From NCBI GenBank assembly GCA_003563755.1, contig PWUB01000264.1, positions 1 through 16,158 on the forward strand: a stretch of 16,158 bases of DNA, given 5' to 3'. Below the pieces are notes generated by a model that saw nothing but the letters and a program-made list of their open reading frames with translations, was not told the DNA's origin and did no database searches. The position numbers and the translations under genes are program-made. Each line of letters opens with the position of its first letter. The stretch's first letter is position 1. The DNA is from Clostridia bacterium (lineage in GTDB: Bacteria > Bacillota_E > SLMV01 > PUMD01). Shown here one piece after another: positions 7,298 through 14,226 of this stretch.

Positions 7298-8479
7298 CTA
7301 GCCCAGCAGCTTCTCCAGCCTGTCGAGGCCTTCCTCTATACTCTCCATGGATGTGGAGTAGGAGAACCTGAGGTTTTCAGGAGCTCCGAATCCACTGCCG
7401 GGAACGACAGCCACGTACACCTCTTCCAGCAGGATCTCGGCTAACATGTCGGCGCCTGTGAGCTTCCTGCCGCCGAGCTGTCTACCTATCAGCTCGTTGA
7501 CGTTGGGGAACACGTAGAAGGCTCCGTCGGGCGGGTCGCACTCGAACCCGGGTATGTTGTTCAGACGCTCCACCATGTACAGACGGCGCCGGTTGTACTC
7601 CTCTATCATCTCGTTGATGAGGTCCTTCGGGCCCTCGAGCGCCGCCAGGGCCGCCCACTGGGACATGGAAGCAGTGTTGCTGGTGGCATGCCCCTGCACC
7701 TTGGACATGGCGCTGATGACCTCGGAGGGACCTCCAGCGTAACCGACTCTCCACCCGGTCATAGCATACGCCTTGGAGACACCGTTGATGACGATGGAGT
7801 AGTCCTTCATCTCGGGAGATGCGGTGGCGAGGCTCACATGCTCGACCCCATCGTAGACCAGTGATTCGTAGATTTCGTCCAGGATGCCCCATATCTCGTT
7901 CTCACGGAGTATGCTACCCAGTGCCGCCAGCTCCTCCCGCGTGTAGACGGAGCCCGTAGGGTTGCTGGGGCTGTTGAGGATGATGGCCTTGGTCCTGGAG
8001 GTTATCGCGTCTTTGAGGATCTCGGGAGTGAGCTTGAAAGCGGTCTCCTCGGTGGTCTCTACGATCACCGGGATGCCTCCGGCAAGCTTGACCTGCTCGG
8101 GGTAGCTGACCCAGAAGGGGGCAGGCACCAGTACCTCATCGCCGTCATTGACCAGAGCCATGAGAGCGTTGTAGATGCACTGCTTGGCTCCCACCGATAC
8201 GATGATCTGTGACGGTTCATACTCCAGTCCATTGTCCTCGAGGAACTTGCGACAGACAGCCTCTCTGAGCTCGGGTATTCCGGTCGTGGGAGTGTAGGTG
8301 GTCTTGTTGGCGTGGATCGCCTCGATACCCTTGGCCTTGATGTGATCCGGGGTCGGGTAGTCGGGTTCACCCACACCGAACTTGACCACATCCCTGCCCT
8401 CCGCCACCAGTTCCTGCACCCGCGCGTTCAGCTTGAGAGTTGCCGAAGGGGTGATAATCTGGAGCCGTTCTGAGATCAT
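7298..8479 (-). CDS. aspB: Aspartate aminotransferase, PLP-dependent class I (AspB/AspC type)
   Basis: 393 residues from the chosen start, the same length as Bacillus AspB as I recall. It is a fold-type I aminotransferase of the Ib subgroup. Motifs: VGEPDYPTP near 36-44, the substrate-loop-like TTYTPTTG, NSPSNPTG (169-176), DEIY with the pyridine-N-binding Asp201, and the PLP lysine in NGVSKAYAMTGWR (Lys236). The C-terminal carboxylate-binding arginine lies in LRFSYS (about Arg371). Reaction: L-aspartate plus 2-oxoglutarate gives oxaloacetate plus L-glutamate; prephenate or other keto acids could also be used. An in-frame ATG at 8497 exists, but GGAGGG lies eight bases before the ATG at 8479, which decides the start. 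It is the first gene of an aspB-murD-nth transcript. Confidence 0.94.
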   Translation of the reverse strand: MISERLQIITPSATLKLNARVQELVAEGRDVVKFGVGEPDYPTPDHIKAKGIEAIHANKTTYTPTTGIPELREAVCRKFLEDNGLEYEPSQIIVSVGAKQCIYNALMALVNDGDEVLVPAPFWVSYPEQVKLAGGIPVIVETTEETAFKLTPEILKDAITSRTKAIILNSPSNPTGSVYTREELAALGSILRENEIWGILDEIYESLVYDGVEHVSLATASPEMKDYSIVINGVSKAYAMTGWRVGYAGGPSEVISAMSKVQGHATSNTASMSQWAALAALEGPKDLINEMIEEYNRRRLYMVERLNNIPGFECDPPDGAFYVFPNVNELIGRQLGGRKLTGADMLAEILLEEVYVAVVPGSGFGAPENLRFSYSTSMESIEEGLDRLEKLLG

Positions 8480-8487
8480 TGGGGTAT

Positions 8488-8493
8488 CCCTCC
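8488..8493 (-). promoter_or_regulatory. Ribosome binding site deciding the aspB start
   Basis: GGAGGG on the minus strand, eight bases before the ATG at 8479. It lies inside the longer open frame that begins at 8497, so the shorter start is the translated one. Confidence 0.8.
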
Positions 8494-8548
8494 GCATCTT
8501 GTAGTGAAAGTGTGACTCCCGCCAGGATGATCACTGGCCATGCATCTC

Positions 8549-8812
8549 ACCCATAGTGTACCTTCCCGCGACGTGGTATCCAAGCCAATTTCCAAGATCA
8601 ACTCCGATCTTGACCCGGTGGATGCCACCGACGACCGGGTATGGGGTCGATAGGCCGGTCACGGCGAAGCCGCTGCTCACAGTACACAGGCTGCTCCAGC
8701 ACCCTCCCCTGGGGCCACCCGGGGGCTCGGGCGACATTCTCCCGGCCCTGAGGGGCCGGGGGTAAGGCCTGCCTTGAGGTATCAACCAGGCGTGCCCCTT
8801 TGATGAAAAGGG
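8549..8812 (-). ncRNA. Candidate structured leader RNA upstream of aspB (unidentified)
   Basis: No recognised gene lies between aspB and moxR, and this part of the gap is packed with inverted repeats. CCCTTT/AAAGGG: 8796-8801 with 8807-8812. CCCGGCCC/GGGCCGGG: 8741-8748 with 8753-8760. CGGC/GCCG: 8662-8665 with 8669-8672. ACCCGGT/ACCGGGT: 8613-8619 with 8634-8640. AAGATC/GATCTT: 8594-8599 with 8606-8611. A six-base match CCCATA/TATGGG (8550-8555 with 8640-8645) could close a junction around the last two. GGTGG/CCACC (8617-8621 with 8625-8629) offers an alternative fold to the ACCCGGT stem. I looked for T-box, SAM, lysine, glycine, cobalamin, c-di-GMP, SRP, 6S, tmRNA and RNase P motifs and saw none. 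The minus strand is assumed because a minus-strand promoter candidate lies just beyond it; a plus-strand RNA is not excluded. Confidence 0.35.
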
Positions 8813-8853
8813 ACGGATCTGAAAAGGGCCCACCCTCCATCACATGGCACCTA

Positions 8854-8882
8854 TTGACACTATGTTGTACGATGAATATAGA
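8854..8882 (+). promoter_or_regulatory. Sigma-A-type promoter candidate for the moxR operon
   Basis: A perfect -35 TTGACA (8854-8859), a 17-base spacer and TATAGA (8877-8882, four of six to consensus). Transcription would start near 8889, about 150 bases before the moxR start. It sits in the most AT-rich part of the gap. Confidence 0.55.
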
Positions 8883-9020
8883 TGATCACTCAACAGTTGC
8901 AATCAACCCACCGTTGTGGCTATTCTATGTAGAGGGTTTGCGGGATCACTAACTGTCGTTGCTACTTTCACATGCTTCTTCCCCCGGACTGTGCAACTGA
9001 TGAAGTGATATACCTCCAAC
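8864..9020. promoter_or_regulatory. Cluster of CAAC/GTTG boxes, possible operator region
   Basis: The tetramer CAAC or its complement GTTG occurs at 8864, 8891, 8896, 8904, 8913, 8958, 8994 and 9017. Eight copies in about 160 bases compares with roughly one expected by chance. Four of them alternate at 8891-8916 as CAAC-GTTG-CAAC-GTTG, just downstream of the predicted moxR transcription start. No known regulator is assigned. The rest of the stretch to 9039 shows no other gene. Confidence 0.3.
8875..8902 (-). promoter_or_regulatory. Sigma-A-type promoter candidate for aspB, overlapping the moxR promoter
   Basis: On the minus strand, TTGCAA (8902-8897, four of six), a 16-base spacer and TATATT (8880-8875, five of six). 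Its -10 overlaps the plus-strand -10 at 8877-8882. A start near 8868 would give aspB a leader of about 390 bases. Confidence 0.4.
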
Positions 9021-9039
9021 GATGCAGGAGAAGGGAGAG

Positions 9040-10002
9040 GTGACACTGCAATCATCAAGTCCAAACCGCGCGAGTAGGGTGATGCGAACGCTCGTAAAGA
9101 ACATCCAGAAGGCCATCGTGGGCAAGGAGAAGGTCATCCGCAACCTGGTCCTGGCCCTGGCCACGGGGCGTCATGTGCTGGTGGAGGATGTCCCCGGGGT
9201 CGGCAAGACCACCCTGATCAAGGCCCTGGCCAGCTCCATGGATCTGAGCTTCCGCAGGATCCAGTTCACACCGGATCTTCTGCCCACGGACATAACCGGT
9301 ACCTCGGTCCTCAATCCCGATGATTCCAGCTTCCAGTTTCGCAAGGGGCCGGTGTTTCACAATATCGTGCTGGCTGACGAGATCAACCGTGCCTCACCGA
9401 AGACCCAGTCCTCGCTCCTGGAGTGCATGGAGGAAGGCCAGGTTACGGTGGACGGGGTGAGCTACTCCCTTCCCCAGCCTTTCCTCGTCATGGCCACGCA
9501 GAATCCCATCGAGTACGAGGGAACGTTCCCCTTACCCGAGGCCCAGCTTGACAGGTTCGCCCTTTCCCTCGAAATCGGCTACCTGTCCGCCCTGGACGAA
9601 AGGGAGATGCTGATACGCGTACAGAAACAGCATGCCCTGGCGGATGTGAAGGCCGTCGTCGACTCCGATGAGGCCCTCTCCATGCGTCCGGCGGTAGATG
9701 AGATCTACGCGGCTGAGTCTCTCCTCGATTACGTGATTGCCATAGCACGGGCAACCCGGGACGACGACGACATATACCTCGGAGCCAGTCCACGCGCCTC
9801 TCTCACCCTGTTGAAGCTGAGCCAGGCCCTTGCCCTGTACGACGGAATGGAATATGTGCTGCCGGACCATGTCAAGGAGATGGCTTCTGCCGTACTGCGC
9901 CATCGGCTCATCCTCACTCCCGAGGCCCGCTGGGATGACAAGGTTCCGACCCAGGTAATCGAGAGAATCCTGCGCCATGTTCCCGTTCCCGGCACAGGTT
10001 GA
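9040..10002 (+). CDS. MoxR-family AAA+ ATPase (YeaC-like)
   Basis: 320 residues from the GTG at 9040. Walker A PGVGKTT (about 52-58), Walker B VLADE (110-114) followed by the MoxR signature NRASPKTQSSLLECMEE, and sensor-1 region ATQNP (152-156) followed by EGTFPLPEAQLDRF. A C-terminal AAA lid follows. Family knowledge: MoxR ATPases act as chaperones that remodel or activate partner proteins, commonly encoded beside DUF58/VWA proteins. Start choice: the in-frame ATG at 9022 has no Shine-Dalgarno, while GTG 9040 has GGAG (9027-9030) at a nine-base spacing, and GGGAG closer in. The ATG would add six residues. It is the first gene of a three-gene operon with the DUF58 and transglutaminase genes, the layout of yeaC-yeaD-yebA in Bacillus. 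Confidence 0.93.
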   Translation: MTLQSSSPNRASRVMRTLVKNIQKAIVGKEKVIRNLVLALATGRHVLVEDVPGVGKTTLIKALASSMDLSFRRIQFTPDLLPTDITGTSVLNPDDSSFQFRKGPVFHNIVLADEINRASPKTQSSLLECMEEGQVTVDGVSYSLPQPFLVMATQNPIEYEGTFPLPEAQLDRFALSLEIGYLSALDEREMLIRVQKQHALADVKAVVDSDEALSMRPAVDEIYAAESLLDYVIAIARATRDDDDIYLGASPRASLTLLKLSQALALYDGMEYVLPDHVKEMASAVLRHRLILTPEARWDDKVPTQVIERILRHVPVPGTG

Positions 10003-10062
10003 AGCGAAGAGGTCCGGCCCGTGGAACATAACACACTCAAGTCCGTCAGCCAGAATGACCCC

Positions 10063-10067
10063 GGAGG
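10063..10067 (+). promoter_or_regulatory. Ribosome binding site for the DUF58 gene
   Basis: GGAGG lies nine bases before the GTG at 10077 and supports that start over the ATG at 10182, which lacks such a site. Confidence 0.75.
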
Positions 10068-10076
10068 TGAACCAGG

Positions 10077-11444
10077 GTGCACCAGCATGAGGCCGAAGAC
10101 GCAGGAACCGCTGCCCGCCTGGGGAGTCTCCTGATCAAGCGGGTGAAGTCCTTTCTCAGTGGACTCAGCGGCGGCGTGACCATGGTGGAAAAGTGGCCGC
10201 TGCTGGCGGCGGTTGCATTCTACGTGGCAACGCGGGTGTCCGGTGGAACGATGCCGCACATTATGTACCGTGTCAAGCTGCTTCTGCTCCTCGGATCCTA
10301 CGCCTGGACGCGGATGATGCTTTCCAGCCTGGAGTGTCTGTATGACTCAGACCAAAAGGAGATGCAGCGGGGTCAGAAGAGCAGGTTAACCATGCGCTTC
10401 GACAACGAAGGTTTCATACCCATCACCCGCCTGGAAGCCACGGGAATCCTGCCTGGTCACAAGGACGAACCGGTGAGAAACGAGTGGAAGGTGGCATCGG
10501 CGGTCCCCGGGCTGGCCAGCCGCATGGTCACCAGGGATGCTCAGTTCCAGCAGCACGGCAGGTACCGGCTGGGCCCCATCGACATCCGCGTTGCCGATCC
10601 CTTCGGCTGGTTCGAGGGCAGAAAGAGCCTGTACGGAGATCGGTACGTCACCGTATACCCCCGGATCATGCCCATCCGGGGAGGACAACTGCCCCTGCGC
10701 AGACCCTTCGGATCCCTGCGTACCCGCATCCGATCCTTCGCCGATCCTTCGAACCTCGCGGATATTCGTCCCCTTCGCCCAGGCGACAATCCCCGGCACA
10801 TACACTGGCCCACCTCCGCGCGTATCGGAGAACCGTACGTGAGGGAGTTCGAGCTCACCGCCTCCGGCGAGGTGCACGTGATGATCGACCTCAGCCAGCG
10901 GCGGACGCTGCGCGACCGGGCGGGCCGGACCCGGGAGATGTCCACGGGGGCATTTGAATCCAGCGAGGCCCGGGAGACGGGCTTCGACCTGGCGGCGGGC
11001 CTGGCCGCCAACTGCCTGCGCAACGACCTGGCCGTCGGTCTGATAGCCAGGGGCAAGACGAACCAGTCCCTGGATCCGGGAAAGGGACCGGCCCGGCTGC
11101 GGCCGATCCTACGATCCCTCGCCTACTCCGAGTCTGACTGCCCGGTACCCACGGACCAGCTGCTGCAGCAGCTCGGACACTCCCTGGGAAGCGGAAGCAC
11201 CCTGCTACTGGTCACGGGAGCACTGACTCCATCGATGTCATCACACCTGACCTCCATGGTCCAGATGGGCATGGGGGTTTCTGTGTTTGTGGTGACCGAT
11301 GGGGCAACGGCGGCAGATCATCAATTCGCGTCGCGCAACAGGCTCATTGGGTGCTGGGTCGTCCCCGCGGGCGCCCGGTACTTCCATCTCGACGCTACCC
11401 TGACCGAGCGGCAGCACGGGGGCAGGTCCAGGCAGACGATATGA
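10077..11444 (+). CDS. DUF58 domain membrane-anchored protein (YeaD-like)
   Basis: 455 residues. After a charged N-terminus come two closely spaced membrane segments (about 39-56 and 62-80). A beta-rich region with PFGWFEGRKSLYGDRYVTVYPR (175-196, split here: PFGWF, YVTVYPR) precedes the DUF58 core: DPSNLADIRPLRPGDNPR, then HIHWPTSARIGEPYVREFE (223-259). A VWA-like fold continues with MIDLS (269-273). Family knowledge: DUF58 proteins are partners of MoxR ATPases and are encoded beside transglutaminase-like membrane proteins; their biochemical role is unsettled. The GTG at 10077 has GGAGG nine bases upstream. Seventy-four bases separate it from moxR and 19 from the transglutaminase gene. It is longer at its N-terminus than many homologues, so the first 35 residues deserve caution. 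Confidence 0.9.
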   Translation: MHQHEAEDAGTAARLGSLLIKRVKSFLSGLSGGVTMVEKWPLLAAVAFYVATRVSGGTMPHIMYRVKLLLLLGSYAWTRMMLSSLECLYDSDQKEMQRGQKSRLTMRFDNEGFIPITRLEATGILPGHKDEPVRNEWKVASAVPGLASRMVTRDAQFQQHGRYRLGPIDIRVADPFGWFEGRKSLYGDRYVTVYPRIMPIRGGQLPLRRPFGSLRTRIRSFADPSNLADIRPLRPGDNPRHIHWPTSARIGEPYVREFELTASGEVHVMIDLSQRRTLRDRAGRTREMSTGAFESSEARETGFDLAAGLAANCLRNDLAVGLIARGKTNQSLDPGKGPARLRPILRSLAYSESDCPVPTDQLLQQLGHSLGSGSTLLLVTGALTPSMSSHLTSMVQMGMGVSVFVVTDGATAADHQFASRNRLIGCWVVPAGARYFHLDATLTERQHGGRSRQTI

Positions 11445-11463
11445 TGAAACAGGGATTGATGAA

Positions 11464-13914
11464 ATGATGACTGAAAAAATGACGCATGAGATGACATCAG
11501 CAGGCGCGGAGTCGGTCCGGGGTGAAAACCGCATCCCCGGGCGCCTCACCGTGCTCGCCTACCTGTGCAATGCCGCGATACTGGTCCTGATATTCCACTC
11601 TTTCACGGAGTTCATGGCCATCTCCCGCAGCCCGCTCATGTGGGCGATCACCGCCGGGATCCTGGTCCTCACGGCCCTTGGCGAGGCCTCTTGGTCTTAC
11701 ACCAGGTGGGTGCTCCTCGCCGCGGCCGCCGGATCTCCCCTGTGGCTCCTGCTCAGTTTTCGATACTGGCCCGGGGCCGCAGACGCCGTCTTCAGTTTCC
11801 TCCGTGATTGGTTCTCGTTCCTGTACGAAGCTTATCACGACGAGCTGCTTTACGTGCCCCACTACATGGGCTACTCCACCCTCTGGCTGCTGCTGCTGGC
11901 CTTCACCGCCTGGAGCCTGGCCCAGACCCGTCGCAATGCCCCCGGCCTCGCCGTTCTCCCGGGGCTGGGAACGCTGCTCTTTCAGTGGTTCTTCCTCTTT
12001 GATCGCGCCGAGGGATACCTGCCGATGTACGTGGTGGCGGCCGGGCTGTTGGTCGTGACCCTTCAGTACCGCGGGTGGTTCAACCCGGAGCGTCTCTCCG
12101 TCGTACAGAGATTCTCTTTGCCATCCGTAATGCTATCAACGGTAGCGCTGCTCTTGTTGGTGACGGTGACGGCGACCCTCATCCCCCTCGACACCCCGAT
12201 GTGGAGCCTGACGAGCGTCCGGCGGTGGGTGAGCAGTACCTTCCCGGTCTTCGACCGGATCAGGGGTGAAGGTGGAACGGGGACCAGGGCGTCGACGTGG
12301 TTTTCTCTCCGCCTCTCCGGATTCGGCTCACCCACCGAGCTCGGTGGGCCCCTGGAACTGGATTCACGTTCCGCCTTTGAGCTGAGTGTACGCGCCAGGT
12401 ACGGGGACCTGGGCAACCTCAACTTCCCCCTTTATCTCAAGGGAAGGACTCTCGGCCACTACACGGGCCACGGATGGCTGTCCGGGGACAGCGAGGGGTG
12501 GGTATGGTACCAGGACGGACAGAGGCTTCGGCGCACCTTCGATACCAACGTGTACAGCAGGCAGTTCATACAGACGATCACCCCCGAAAACCTCGAGACC
12601 AACACCGTATTCGGTGCCGGTGATGTGCGGGAATGCCAGCTGCCCGACGAGGCCCTGGAACCCACCAGGCTCGGTGGAGAGGTCATCGCTAAGAGCGATC
12701 GCGGTGACGTCATATCCTATAACCGGCTCGACCGAGATGGGTCATACGCAGTTTTGTCCCTTTTGCCCTACTGGGAGCTGGATCCCGACGAGGACCGTTC
12801 ATCGGATCCCGAAGACGAGGAACTGATGCCCTATCTTCAGCTTCCCGAAAACGTCCCCGACCGGGTCCACGAGCTGGCCTCAGAAATCACCGACGGCCAC
12901 GAGGGTAACTATGCTAAGGCCCAGGCCGTGGTACGGTACCTGAGAGACATCCCGTACAGCCTGGACGTGCGGGCCGTCCCGGAGGAGCAGGAGTTCACCG
13001 ATCATTTCCTGTTCGAAGGCCGCGCCGGCTACTGCACCTACCACTCCACGGCCATGGCCGTTCTGCTGAGATCTGCAGGGGTCCCCACCCGATGGGTGCA
13101 GGGTTTCATCGTTTCAAAGGACATGATGGAGCGTGACCCGGAGGCGCCTGACAGGATGAAGCACGGGGTGGTGCCGATGTCGTCGGCCCACGCCTGGGTC
13201 GAGGTCTGGCTTGAAAACTACGGGTGGGTTCCTTTCGAGGCAACCCCCGCGTATCCGTCCGTGGATCATACGGCACCGGCTCCCGTTGACCCCATAACCG
13301 GCATCACCACGGAGCCTGCCGACGATGACCCCGGGGAGAGACCGTGGCTTGATTTTGATCCCGATGAGGAACTGGACATGGAGGAAGAGTACCCCGTTGA
13401 GGCGCCTCCCGAGGGAATATCCCCGTGGCGGATCGCGACCTCGCTCCTGCTCATCGCCGCCGCCGCCGTATCAATGATCTCTTTTGCCCTGTTCACCCTG
13501 GTTCGGAGAAGAGATCTCCTGCTGGCCAGGAGGGCAACCGGGGAAATCCTCGGTGATCCGGACATCAGCGACGGGCCGGACGCCCAGGTCGTACATGCTG
13601 CGATCCTGTCTCTGACCTATCTCAGCGAAGCCTTCAACCTCTCCCCGCGGGGGCTGACTCTCCGGGAGTTTGCGGCCCTTGTCAGGCCCAGCTCGCAGGA
13701 GGCCAGCTCACACCTGGCCGAGCTGGTGGGGGCCTACGAGCAGGTGGCCTACGGCCGCAGGGGCGCGTCGGAGCCCGAGGGAGAACAGGCTGTTCAGCTG
13801 TACGGCCGGATAATCACGATACTCCGCCGCGAACTGGGGCTGCGTCGCTATATCATCCGGATCTACCTCAGGCAGCTGTCTGACCTGGTCAGCCAGCTGG
13901 GCTTTGAAACCTGA
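11464..13914 (+). CDS. Transglutaminase-like membrane protein, TgpA/YebA type with C-terminal DUF4129
   Basis: 816 residues. The N-terminal half has about seven membrane segments (between 28 and 242, e.g. LWLLLLAFTAWSLA at 140-153, VMLSTVALLLLVTVTATLI at 222-240). An extracytoplasmic domain with a papain-like transglutaminase core follows: Cys524 in RAGYCTYHSTAMAVLLRSAG, His576 in SSAHAWVEVW, and the third site in PFEATP (Glu592, where many homologues have Asp or Glu). An acidic proline-rich linker (600-650), one more membrane segment (about 655-682) and a cytosolic DUF4129 region (about 707-790) complete it. Family knowledge: TgpA of Pseudomonas is an essential inner-membrane protein of this type; the substrate is unknown. 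The ATG at 11464 has AGGG about ten bases upstream, but M2, M6 and M10 are also in frame. The stop TGA directly abuts the stop of the spore protein gene. Confidence 0.93.
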   Translation: MMTEKMTHEMTSAGAESVRGENRIPGRLTVLAYLCNAAILVLIFHSFTEFMAISRSPLMWAITAGILVLTALGEASWSYTRWVLLAAAAGSPLWLLLSFRYWPGAADAVFSFLRDWFSFLYEAYHDELLYVPHYMGYSTLWLLLLAFTAWSLAQTRRNAPGLAVLPGLGTLLFQWFFLFDRAEGYLPMYVVAAGLLVVTLQYRGWFNPERLSVVQRFSLPSVMLSTVALLLLVTVTATLIPLDTPMWSLTSVRRWVSSTFPVFDRIRGEGGTGTRASTWFSLRLSGFGSPTELGGPLELDSRSAFELSVRARYGDLGNLNFPLYLKGRTLGHYTGHGWLSGDSEGWVWYQDGQRLRRTFDTNVYSRQFIQTITPENLETNTVFGAGDVRECQLPDEALEPTRLGGEVIAKSDRGDVISYNRLDRDGSYAVLSLLPYWELDPDEDRSSDPEDEELMPYLQLPENVPDRVHELASEITDGHEGNYAKAQAVVRYLRDIPYSLDVRAVPEEQEFTDHFLFEGRAGYCTYHSTAMAVLLRSAGVPTRWVQGFIVSKDMMERDPEAPDRMKHGVVPMSSAHAWVEVWLENYGWVPFEATPAYPSVDHTAPAPVDPITGITTEPADDDPGERPWLDFDPDEELDMEEEYPVEAPPEGISPWRIATSLLLIAAAAVSMISFALFTLVRRRDLLLARRATGEILGDPDISDGPDAQVVHAAILSLTYLSEAFNLSPRGLTLREFAALVRPSSQEASSHLAELVGAYEQVAYGRRGASEPEGEQAVQLYGRIITILRRELGLRRYIIRIYLRQLSDLVSQLGFET

Positions 13915-14223
13915 TCACCCGTCGGTGTCTGGCGACTCTGCGGCACCGATTCGCTGGATCCGAAGTCGTCTCGACACGTAGCCTCCGATGCGTCCGGTCT
14001 CGGCCGCGCTGAGTCCGGACCATCCCTTCTCCTGCACATCCTCGAGTAGGCCGAGTTCGGCAGCCGCACGGAGCTTCATACCGTACATGGTCCCGCCGGT
14101 GTGCTTGCGGAGGTCCTTCTTGCTTATCAGGGGGCTCTTCTTCTTGTCCTTGCGGCTCATCTTTTCGTATTTCTCCACGAACTCCTCGATCTGCCGCTCC
14201 TTCAGGGCGATACACCTCCTCAC
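13915..14223 (-). CDS. Alpha/beta-type small acid-soluble spore protein (atypical)
   Basis: 102 residues in the maximal frame. The C-terminal half has the SASP pattern: KLRAAAELGLLEDVQEKGW (50-68), then SGLSAAETGRIGGYVSRRL (69-87), closely resembling clostridial proteins of the form xELGLLDKVKExGWGxLTAxExGRIGGxMxxR. Family knowledge: these proteins coat spore DNA in the forespore and are cut by the Gpr protease at germination. Oddities: the usual Gpr site E-I-A reads R-A-A at 52-54, and a lysine-rich N-terminal stretch (18-40) precedes the domain. The start is unclear. GTG 14223 has no spaced Shine-Dalgarno, while AGGAGG (14215-14220) lies nine bases before an in-frame CTG at 14203-14205, which would give 96 residues. 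GTG 14178 and ATG 14160 are further options. Confidence 0.8.
   Translation of the reverse strand: MRRCIALKERQIEEFVEKYEKMSRKDKKKSPLISKKDLRKHTGGTMYGMKLRAAAELGLLEDVQEKGWSGLSAAETGRIGGYVSRRLRIQRIGAAESPDTDG
14215..14220 (-). promoter_or_regulatory. Strong Shine-Dalgarno inside the annotated SASP frame
   Basis: A perfect AGGAGG on the minus strand, nine bases before the in-frame CTG at 14205. No ATG, GTG or TTG lies in frame at the right spacing, so this site argues for a CTG start or for a start I cannot resolve. Confidence 0.55.
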
Positions 14224-14226
14224 CCC

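Noticed and set aside
8761..8800. Similarity of AAGGCCTGCCTT to part of the Bacillus signal-recognition-particle RNA
   Set aside because: The diagnostic SRP apical motif (GGAAGG with AGCAGC) is absent; the match is a short palindrome.
8700..8850. Possible T-box leader for aspB (AGGGTGG near 8833-8839 and GGGTGG near 8715-8720 on the minus strand)
   Set aside because: Neither is followed by the conserved NACCGCG, and no terminator with U-run precedes aspB.
9055..9360. Minus-strand open frames antisense to moxR, and similar long frames antisense to dnaE (1352-3886) and to the GGDEF gene (14345-15982)
   Set aside because: They mirror strongly supported genes on the other strand, show no domains, and arise readily in GC-rich coding DNA.
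10021..10134. Short open frame of 37 codons starting with GTG in the moxR-DUF58 gap
   Set aside because: It runs into the DUF58 coding region in another frame, has only a weak AGAGG upstream, and encodes no recognisable feature.
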